Under the pieces are notes generated by a model that did not search any database, was not told the origin of the DNA, and worked only from the letters and a program-made list of their open reading frames with translations. 7,890 nt of DNA from Bifidobacteriaceae bacterium (GTDB taxonomy: Bacteria; Actinomycetota; Actinomycetes; Actinomycetales; WQXJ01). The DNA is taken from positions 1 through 7,890 of the forward strand of contig JAISIU010000181.1 of assembly GCA_031261885.1 (NCBI GenBank), written 5' to 3'. The first letter of the stretch is position 1; the number at the start of each line of letters is the position of its first letter. This document shows, in pieces, positions 1 through 4,842 of the stretch. Both the position numbers and the translations under genes were made by a program.

Positions 1-112
1 CCAGGCCGCGGCCGTGATCCGCGAGCGCGCCCAGGGCAAGACGGTCCTGCTGGTGGCCCACGACGAGGCCGAGGCCGCCCTCATGCGCGCCCAAATCCTC
101 CACCTCCCCTGA
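1..112 (+). CDS. ABC transporter ATP-binding protein, C-terminal end (partial)
   Basis: Only the last 36 codons are present, read from base 2 to a TGA at 110-112. The peptide includes GKTVLLVAHDEAEAAL and ends in ILHLP. A hydrophobic strand followed by A-H-D matches the H-loop (switch) region of ABC ATPases, in which the His contacts the ATP gamma-phosphate. The Walker A, signature and Walker B motifs would lie upstream of the window. The very short segment after the H-loop resembles ATPase halves of fused exporters such as CydC/CydD, but too little is visible to name a substrate or subfamily. The gene runs toward the secreted-protein gene at 279 and ends 166 bases before it. The assignment rests on one short motif. 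Confidence 0.68.
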   Translation, partial: QAAAVIRERAQGKTVLLVAHDEAEAALMRAQILHLP

Positions 113-129
113 CCCCGGCCCCGCCATTC

Positions 130-139
130 GTGCTAGCAC
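130..139. repeat. Perfect 10-bp palindrome in the 113-278 spacer
   Basis: GTGCTAGCAC is its own reverse complement and lies 18 bases after the ABC gene stop and about 140 bases before the ATG at 279. Such a site could be half-sites for a dimeric regulator, or chance. No T-run follows, so it is not a normal terminator. The rest of the spacer has a TTGACG at 182-187 that resembles a -35 box, but no good -10 at the right distance. Confidence 0.3.
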
Positions 140-278
140 GTTTTGCCCCAGAGAGCGGATGGCTCGGAGGGGTCGGAAGGCTTGACGATTCGCGCGATCG
201 TGACGGAGCATATGGCCACTCTTCAGAGCTCCCCGGCTAAGGCAGCCGCCGCTCCCTGAAAGAAGGGTCAATTCAACA

Positions 279-1001
279 ATGAGGTCAAAGCATTTCTGCG
301 CAGCACTGTCGGTGCTGTGCGCCAGCGGGCTCTGCCTGACCGGATTGGCAGGTGTTGCGGTCGCTTCTCCGCCACCGGCCACGGGCCACGTCGCACCTCC
401 CGCAGATACGATCACCCCAGCTCCGCAAGTGACTGTCACGGTCACAGACGTGTCCGGCGACATCACGCCTGACGCCCCCGAAGCTCCGCTTGAGGAAGTC
501 CTTGATTCCTATCCCGTGGACCCATCGGCCAGCGGCATCGTAATCGATCCAGAGATAACAGAAGCTGACCTGTCAAAACACGTCGAGTTCTCTTCTGATA
601 CTCCCGTGTCCAAGCAACGCCAGCTCCGCAGCGAACTCGGCGTGTTGAGTTCCGGCCGTGCCGCCCGCAGCAGCCAGTGGTCATCGTTCGTCATCCCGCC
701 CGGCGGCGGCTGGAGCAAGCTGATCAAATCGGGATGGGCGTTCGTTGGCACTCGTCCCACGACCAAGAAGCTCTACGAGTGGAAACTCAGCCCTGGAACC
801 AACCAGAGCGTGTGCATGAGGGGTCAAGGTCACACCCGGAAGTATGTTGGTTCCTCGCTGGAAGAGGTGCGAGCAATGTACGGGCTCGGGTGTGGGGACA
901 GCGGCTCAGCTTGGGTACCATGGGGCGAGGTAATGGCCTACCCAAAGGTGTCCGGTAGGTCCGCTACTATCGTTTCTGCCGGAACAGGTATGTTCCATTG
1001 A
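279..1001 (+). CDS. Secreted protein with serine-protease-like GDSGS C-terminus, probably a degenerate or truncated S1-type protease
   Basis: The protein has 240 residues. Residues 1-30 form a signal peptide: basic MRSK, a hydrophobic stretch, and an AVAS end that could be cut by signal peptidase I. Residues 31-75 are rich in Pro, Thr and Ala, a probable flexible linker. Residues 75-125 are acidic and polar and look pro-region-like. Near the C-terminus QSVCMRG (176-182) and GLGCGDSGSAW (202-212) resemble the VC-x-G strand and the nucleophile loop of streptogrisin/chymotrypsin-like proteases, which would make S208 the nucleophile and C179/C205 a possible disulfide. Only about 75 residues separate the linker from GDSG, so the part that normally carries the catalytic His and Asp is missing. 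Activity is therefore doubtful. The start is supported by AGAAGGG at 261-267, 11 bases before the ATG. Base composition is locally AT-richer than the Clp operon. A novel non-enzymatic secreted protein is the alternative. Confidence 0.7.
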   Translation: MRSKHFCAALSVLCASGLCLTGLAGVAVASPPPATGHVAPPADTITPAPQVTVTVTDVSGDITPDAPEAPLEEVLDSYPVDPSASGIVIDPEITEADLSKHVEFSSDTPVSKQRQLRSELGVLSSGRAARSSQWSSFVIPPGGGWSKLIKSGWAFVGTRPTTKKLYEWKLSPGTNQSVCMRGQGHTRKYVGSSLEEVRAMYGLGCGDSGSAWVPWGEVMAYPKVSGRSATIVSAGTGMFH

Positions 1002-1070
1002 CGATTAGATCGCTTGGCCAGATTCCAGATCAAGGATAACGGCTAAGACCAAACTGGCTTCATGCGACCT

Positions 1071-1117
1071 GGCTGGTCGTGTTTCCACGAGCAGACCACG
1101 AGGAAACACGACCAGCC
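1071..1117 (+). terminator. Strong hairpin, likely Rho-independent terminator of the secreted-protein gene
   Basis: The left arm (1071-1086) and right arm (1102-1117) are perfectly complementary over 16 bp with a 15-base loop. The right arm is followed by TTTCGGTTT on the plus strand, a short T-rich stretch. No T-run follows on the minus-strand side. This favours termination of rightward transcription from 279-1001, 69 bases after its stop. The left arm also allows a smaller competing hairpin (TCGTG, loop TTTC, CACGA at 1078-1091), so an attenuator for the downstream membrane-protein gene is possible but unproven. Confidence 0.72.
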
Positions 1118-1173
1118 TTTCGGTTTACCATCATCAAACGTACGCTAAAGAAAGTAACATGCGGCAGCACACC

Positions 1174-1194
1174 GCGAAGATGTGAGGGCTTCGC
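1174..1194 (+). other. Short hairpin upstream of the membrane-protein gene
   Basis: GCGAAG (1174-1179) and CTTCGC (1189-1194) can pair as a 6-bp stem with a 9-base loop, ending 30 bases before the ATG at 1225. It would lie in the leader of the 105-residue membrane-protein mRNA if transcription starts upstream. No T-run follows it. It may be chance; no known regulator or riboswitch is recognised. Confidence 0.25.
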
Positions 1195-1224
1195 ACTTAG
1201 CTTGGAAGAGAAAGAAGACAAAGA

Positions 1225-1542
1225 ATGAGCAAACAAATAGTGCACATCAGGGCCATGCTTGATGACCTTTGGCGCTATGCGTTGCGCGTCGGCATCATCA
1301 CGATGATCGTCGCGATCATCGTTCGGGTCGCTCTGATCTATTGGCTGGTGGCACCAATCATCGGCACTGGCTCGTCCAACGTGAACAGCAACGCATTGGC
1401 CAGTCTCGTCGACATCATCACCTTGTACGCGGCCATGCCCGTGGGCGCCATCCTTGTCGCGATCGGGCTCGTTGGTTGGTGGGCCAAGCGGTGGCTGTCT
1501 GACGCGGCGGCGGAAGAAGAGCAGAAGACCGGGACCAACTGA
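1225..1542 (+). CDS. Small membrane protein with two transmembrane helices, function unknown
   Basis: The protein has 105 residues. Residues about 22-46 (VGIITMIVAIIVRVALIYWL and onward) and about 62-86 (SLVDIITLYAAMPVGAILVA and onward) are two hydrophobic helices, joined by a short Gly/Ser/Asn loop (47-60). The first helix carries one internal Arg (R34). After helix 2 come WWAKRW and an acidic, polar tail (SDAAAEEEQKTGTN). The positive-inside rule suggests both ends are cytoplasmic and the Ser/Asn loop is outside. I do not recognise the family. The ATG at 1225 follows a purine-rich stretch (GAAAGAAG, 1210-1217). A start at M11 (1255) would leave both helices intact. The gene converges on the chorismate mutase gene with 22 bases between stop codons and no clear terminator. 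Orthology across related genomes would settle whether it is expressed. Confidence 0.6.
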   Translation: MSKQIVHIRAMLDDLWRYALRVGIITMIVAIIVRVALIYWLVAPIIGTGSSNVNSNALASLVDIITLYAAMPVGAILVAIGLVGWWAKRWLSDAAAEEEQKTGTN

Positions 1543-1564
1543 CCGCGAGGTCCGTGCCGGCCCC

Positions 1565-1978
1565 TTAGCGGCGGGCGGCGGTGGCCTTATGGTTCTCGAC
1601 CACCTGGTCGACGATTACGCGGAATAGCCGCTCAGTGAAGTCCGGGTCCAGCCCGCTGTCCGCCGCCAGGCGCTTGAGCCGGGCCGTCTGCTCGGCCTCG
1701 CGCGCCGCGTCCCGGGCCGGCAAGTCCCAGTCCGCCTTCAGCCGGCCCACCTGGGCCGTGGTCCTGAAACGCTCGGCCAACACGCGGACCAACTGCGCGT
1801 CCAAATCATCGATCGCGCCGCGCAACTCGGCCAGCCGCGCCCCGGGCTCCCCCTGGGCCGAACCCGACCGGGCCGCACCCGACCCCGCACCACCGGCCAC
1901 GGCACCAGCGGCAGGCAACCGGCCGGCATCGGCGGCGAAACCGCCCTCACCGGGCCGACCCTGGCCGGACGCCGTCAT
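1565..1978 (-). CDS. Chorismate mutase, AroQ class, with low-complexity N-terminal extension
   Basis: The enzyme converts chorismate to prephenate, the branch point to phenylalanine and tyrosine, in the cytoplasm. The protein has 137 residues. Residues 48-137 match the all-helical AroQ fold. By alignment with E. coli chorismate mutase, likely active-site residues are R53 (in ELRGAIDDLD), R70 (in LAERF), K81 (in GRLKAD), R93/E94 (in DAAREAE) and Q125 (in VIVDQVVENH). Residues 1-47 are Ala/Gly/Pro-rich with no predicted fold. The ATG shares the sequence ATGA with the clpX stop (TGA at 1977-1975), which points to translational coupling; no strong Shine-Dalgarno sequence precedes it. Only the single catalytic domain is present, with no prephenate dehydratase or dehydrogenase fused. 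The downstream gene 1225-1542 faces it. Confidence 0.88.
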   Translation of the reverse strand: MTASGQGRPGEGGFAADAGRLPAAGAVAGGAGSGAARSGSAQGEPGARLAELRGAIDDLDAQLVRVLAERFRTTAQVGRLKADWDLPARDAAREAEQTARLKRLAADSGLDPDFTERLFRVIVDQVVENHKATAARR

Positions 1979-3378
1979 GCCGAGGCCCGCAACCGGGACG
2001 GCTCCGCCTCGCCGCCGCGCGGCACCAGGCGCGGCTTCGCGGTCTTCTCGACCACGCCCTTGTCGATCAGCACGCTCGCGACATCGTCACGGCTCGGAAC
2101 GTCGAACATGACGGGCTGGAGAATCTCCTCCATGATGGCCCTGAGCCCGCGCGCCCCCGTGCCGCGCGCGATCGCCTGATCCGCCATCGCCTCCACCGCG
2201 TCCGGCGTGAACTCCAAGCCCACCCCGTCCAGCTCGAACATGCGCTGATACTGCTTGACCAGCGCGTTGCGCGGCTCCGTCAGGATCCGCACCAGCGAGT
2301 CGCGGTCCAACGGCTTGACCGTCGCGATCACGGGCACACGGCCGATGAACTCCGGAATCAGACCGAACTTCAACAAGTCCTCGGTCTGCACCTCCGCGAG
2401 ATCGTCGTAGCCCTCGTCGGCCGAATGCAGCGGCGAACCGAAGCCGATACCGTGACGGCCGGCCCGCTGCGCGATGATGTCCTCCAGTCCCGCGAACGCC
2501 CCCGCGACGATGAACAGCACGTTCGTCGTGTCGATCTGCTGCAGCTCCTGGCCCGGATGCTTGCGGCCCCCCTGCATGGGCACGGACGCGACCGTGCCCT
2601 CGAGGATCTTCAGGAGCGCCTGCTGGACGCCCTCGCCGGAGACGTCGCGCGTGATCGACGGGTTCTCGGACTTGCGGGAAATCTTGTCGATCTCGTCGAT
2701 GTAAACGATCCCGGTCTCGGCCCGTTTGATGTCGCCGTCCGCGGCCTGGATGAGCTTCAGCAGGATGTTCTCGACGTCCTCACCAACGTAGCCGGCCTCG
2801 GTCAGCGCCGTGGCGTCCGCGATCGCGAACGGCACGTTCAGCATCTTCGCGAGCGTCTGCGCCAAATAGGTCTTGCCGCAGCCCGTGGGGCCGATCATGA
2901 GAATGTTCGACTTCGCGATCTCGACGGGCGGGTCGTCGTCGGCGCCGCGCGCCCCCAGTTCGCCGGCCGCGCCCGCCGCCGAACCCGCAGCCGCCTGGCC
3001 CGCGCCGTGCGGACCCGGTTTGCCCGCCCGGCCGGCCGGATGAGCGGCGCCCGCCTTGCCGGCATCGGCCACCACCGCCCGGGCACGAACCCTCTTGTAG
3101 TGGTTGTAGACGGCGACGGACAGCGCCCGTTTCGCGGACTCCTGGCCGATGATGTACTCGTCGAGGAACGCGAAGATCTCACGCGGCTTGGGCAGCTGGG
3201 CCTCGGCCGATTTCTCGCCCTTCGTGGCGTCCTCGGCGATGATCTCGTTGCACAGCTCGATGCACTCGTCGCAAATGTAGACGCTGGGCCCGGCGATCAG
3301 CTTGCGGACCTGCTTCTGCGATTTGCCGCAGAACGAGCATTTCAGGAGGTCGGTCCCCGCTTCGCCGATTCGTGGCAT
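1975..3378 (-). CDS. clpX: ATP-dependent Clp protease ATP-binding subunit ClpX
   Basis: ClpX is a hexameric AAA+ unfoldase that recognises tagged or specific proteins, unfolds them and threads them into ClpP. The 467-residue protein has all expected parts: an N-terminal zinc-binding domain (C14, C17, C36, C39); Walker A GPTGCGKT (163-170); pore loop GYVG (196-199); Walker B VYIDEID (225-231); RKH pore-entrance loop (272-274); IGF loop for ClpP docking (311-313); an Arg finger in EFIGR (R347); and sensor 2 GAR (408-410). It is longer than the roughly 420-430 residues common in the family because of an Ala/Gly-rich insert at about 100-150, between YNHYKR and the Walker A strand. The ATG at 3378 gives the normal zinc-domain start; AAGGGG lies 13 bases upstream. 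It follows clpP2 by 66 bases and overlaps the chorismate mutase start by 4 bases. Confidence 0.97.
   Translation of the reverse strand: MPRIGEAGTDLLKCSFCGKSQKQVRKLIAGPSVYICDECIELCNEIIAEDATKGEKSAEAQLPKPREIFAFLDEYIIGQESAKRALSVAVYNHYKRVRARAVVADAGKAGAAHPAGRAGKPGPHGAGQAAAGSAAGAAGELGARGADDDPPVEIAKSNILMIGPTGCGKTYLAQTLAKMLNVPFAIADATALTEAGYVGEDVENILLKLIQAADGDIKRAETGIVYIDEIDKISRKSENPSITRDVSGEGVQQALLKILEGTVASVPMQGGRKHPGQELQQIDTTNVLFIVAGAFAGLEDIIAQRAGRHGIGFGSPLHSADEGYDDLAEVQTEDLLKFGLIPEFIGRVPVIATVKPLDRDSLVRILTEPRNALVKQYQRMFELDGVGLEFTPDAVEAMADQAIARGTGARGLRAIMEEILQPVMFDVPSRDDVASVLIDKGVVEKTAKPRLVPRGGEAEPSRLRASA
2929..3078 (-). other. Ala/Gly-rich insert encoded within clpX
   Basis: Codons 101-150 of clpX encode a segment dominated by Ala and Gly with some Pro, Arg and His (for example AGSAAGAAGELGARG) that ends in DDDP. 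In E. coli ClpX the same place, between YNHYKR and the strand before Walker A, holds only about 14 residues. It is in frame and keeps the motifs on both sides intact, so it is a variable surface loop and not damage. Confidence 0.8.
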
Positions 3379-3399
3379 CTAGCCTCACTGTCCCCTTCA

Positions 3400-3420
3400 G
3401 CGTTGTGCCGTGGCGTTGTG
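3400..3420. repeat. Direct repeat of 8 bp in the clpP2-clpX spacer
   Basis: GCGTTGTG occurs at 3400-3407 and again at 3413-3420, 13 bases apart on centre, in the 66-base gap between clpP2 and clpX. Read on the coding (minus) strand it is CACAACGC twice, just upstream of the AAGGGG Shine-Dalgarno-like sequence of clpX. It may be a regulator site or chance. No terminator is seen in this gap, so read-through from clpP2 is expected. Confidence 0.35.
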
Positions 3421-3444
3421 ACCCTGTCGCTTGGCCGGCGGGGC

Positions 3445-4152
3445 CTACCGGCTCTTGGGCGCCTGCCCCTTGCGGGTGGCCAGCACCTGGTCGATCATGC
3501 CGTACTCGAGCGCCTCATCCGCCGTCAGCACCTTGTCACGCTCGATGTCGGAACGCACCTGTTCGGCCGTCCGGTTCGAGTGCTTCGCGATCGTCTCTTC
3601 GAGCCATTCGCGCATACGCAGGATCTCACGGGCGTGAATCTCGATGTCGGAGGCCTGGCCGTAGATCGACCCCTCGATCGACGGTTGGTGGATCAGCACA
3701 CGGGCGTTCGGCAGCGCGAGGCGCAGGCCCGGCGAACCGGCGGCCAGCAGCACGGCGGCAGCGGAGGCGGCCTGCCCCAGGCAGACGGTCTGGATGCGCG
3801 GCGTGATGTATTGCATCGTGTCGTAGATGGCGGTCATGGCCGTCATCGAGCCGCCCGGCGAGTTGATGTACATCGTGATGTCGCGCGACGGGTCCTGGGA
3901 TTCGAGGACCAGCAGCTGCGCCATGATGTCGTCCGCCGAGGCGTCGTCCACCTGCACGCCCATGAAGACGATGCGGTCCTCGAACAGCTTGGTGTAGGGG
4001 TCCTGGCGCTTGTAGCCGTAGGCGGTGCGTTCCTCGAACTGCGGCAGGATGTAGCGGTCCTGCGGCGCCTGGGCGGTTCGGCCGCCGATGCCGGCGCTCG
4101 CCAAACCGGTCAACCGTCCGTACGTGCGGGTCGGGTCAAGTGGCCTTGCCAT
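3445..4152 (-). CDS. clpP2: ATP-dependent Clp protease proteolytic subunit ClpP2
   Basis: This is a serine peptidase of family S14 that forms heptameric rings and, in actinobacteria, usually a mixed barrel with ClpP1. The 235-residue protein has the triad S130 (GQAASAAAV), H155 (LIHQP) and D206 (IERDKV), with the oligomer motif YINSPGGS at 95-102 and DTMQYI at 111-116. The N-terminal segment of about 50 residues before DPYTKLFEDRIVF is longer than in ClpP1 and partly propeptide-like. The ATG at 4152 is chosen because GGGGAG lies 9 bases upstream and the protein then has normal ClpP2 length; the frame stays open further upstream but only as antisense-free overlap with clpP1. The gap to clpP1 is 17 bases, so the two are almost certainly co-translated and made in similar amounts. 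Confidence 0.96.
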   Translation of the reverse strand: MARPLDPTRTYGRLTGLASAGIGGRTAQAPQDRYILPQFEERTAYGYKRQDPYTKLFEDRIVFMGVQVDDASADDIMAQLLVLESQDPSRDITMYINSPGGSMTAMTAIYDTMQYITPRIQTVCLGQAASAAAVLLAAGSPGLRLALPNARVLIHQPSIEGSIYGQASDIEIHAREILRMREWLEETIAKHSNRTAEQVRSDIERDKVLTADEALEYGMIDQVLATRKGQAPKSR

Positions 4153-4161
4153 CGTGATGCG

Positions 4162-4168
4162 CTCCCCT
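4162..4168 (-). promoter_or_regulatory. Ribosome binding site of clpP2
   Basis: On the minus strand this reads AGGGGAG, 9 bases before the ATG at 4152 and just after the clpP1 stop codon (4172-4170). It decides the clpP2 start among several in-frame options. Confidence 0.75.
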
Positions 4169-4169
4169 C

Positions 4170-4778
4170 TCACTTCGCCTGGTCGCCGGACACGCTCGCC
4201 GCGTGCTTGACGACCTTGTCGATGAAGCCGTATTCCAGCGCCTCCTGGGCGCTGAACCAGTGGTCGTGGTCGGCGTCGCGCTGGATCTCCTCGAGCGTGT
4301 GGCCGGTCTGTTCGGCCGTCAGTTTCGCGAGGGTCAGCTTCGTGTCGAGGATGAAGTCGGCGTAGATCCGGATGTCCGTGGCCGTGCCGCCCATGCCGCC
4401 GAGCGGCTGGTGCATGAGGATCTTCGCGAACGGCGTGGCGAAACGCTTGCCCTTGGCCCCCGAGGTCAGGAGGAACTGGCCCATCGAGGCGGCCATGCCG
4501 ATGGCCACCGTGCAGACGTCCGGCTCGATGTACTGCATCGTGTCGTAGATCGCCATGCCGGCCGTGACGGAGCCGCCCGGGGAGTTGATGTACAGGTAGA
4601 TGTCCTTCTCCGGGTCCTCGGCCGCGAGCAGCATCATCTGGGCGCACACGGCGTTGGCCATCTCGTCCTTGACCTCGCCGATCCAGATGATGCGCTCTTT
4701 GAGCAACCGGTTGAACACGGCGTCGGTCAGCGCCATGCCGCCGGTTTCGGGCGCGGCGTTTTTCGCCACATCGCTCAC
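4170..4778 (-). CDS. clpP1: ATP-dependent Clp protease proteolytic subunit ClpP1
   Basis: The 202-residue protein is a family S14 serine peptidase that partners ClpP2. The triad is S98 (GMAASMGQFL), H123 (LMHQP) and D172 (RDADHDHW); these positions equal those known for Mycobacterium tuberculosis ClpP1. YINSPGGSVTAGMAIYDTMQ at 63-82 forms the substrate-binding strand and turn. The start is a GTG at 4778, supported by AAGGGG 6 bases upstream. M15 is a possible internal start, which would remove a short propeptide-like segment. Tig ends 64 bases upstream with a GC-rich hairpin in the gap, and clpP2 starts 17 bases downstream. ClpP1 and ClpP2 differ widely outside the shared motifs, so they are specialised paralogues and not a recent duplication. 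Confidence 0.96.
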   Translation of the reverse strand: MSDVAKNAAPETGGMALTDAVFNRLLKERIIWIGEVKDEMANAVCAQMMLLAAEDPEKDIYLYINSPGGSVTAGMAIYDTMQYIEPDVCTVAIGMAASMGQFLLTSGAKGKRFATPFAKILMHQPLGGMGGTATDIRIYADFILDTKLTLAKLTAEQTGHTLEEIQRDADHDHWFSAQEALEYGFIDKVVKHAASVSGDQAK

Positions 4779-4784
4779 GTGTGA

Positions 4785-4790
4785 CCCCTT
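4785..4790 (-). promoter_or_regulatory. Ribosome binding site of clpP1
   Basis: AAGGGG on the minus strand sits 6 bases before the GTG at 4778. It is the main reason to choose this GTG over the in-frame ATG 14 codons later. Confidence 0.75.
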
Positions 4791-4824
4791 CTTTCGGGTA
4801 GGTGTCGTTGGGGGAATTGTGGGA

Positions 4825-4841
4825 CCGGCCGGGCGGGCCGG
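4825..4841 (-). other. GC-rich hairpin in the tig-clpP1 spacer
   Basis: The minus strand reads CCGGCC, loop CGCCC, GGCCGG, a perfect 6-bp stem that starts one base after the tig stop codon. There is no T-run after it, so full Rho-independent termination is not expected. It could shield the tig message from 3' decay or cause partial read-through, letting tig and clpP levels differ. Confidence 0.5.
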
Positions 4842-4842
4842 C

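Noticed and set aside
182..214. TTGACG and CATATG as a promoter for the 279 gene
   Set aside because: The spacing of 21 bases is too long and the -10 matches only half the consensus.
1159..1185. Eight-codon open frame in the 1002-1224 spacer
   Set aside because: It is too short and lacks a Shine-Dalgarno sequence and codon signal, so it cannot be told from chance.
1532..1553. Small stem (GGACC/GGTCC) near the convergent gene ends
   Set aside because: Five base pairs, overlapping the stop codon and without a T-run, is too weak for a terminator.
2425..4365. A 646-codon open frame on the plus strand opposite clpX and clpP
   Set aside because: It is antisense to clpX, clpP2 and part of clpP1, whose motifs are complete; the translated product is Arg/Leu/Val/Asp-rich with no domain, as expected of a high-GC shadow frame.
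4153..4647. Upstream extension of the clpP2 reading frame
   Set aside because: It overlaps clpP1 in another frame, and the RBS at 4162-4168 plus normal ClpP2 length point to the ATG at 4152.
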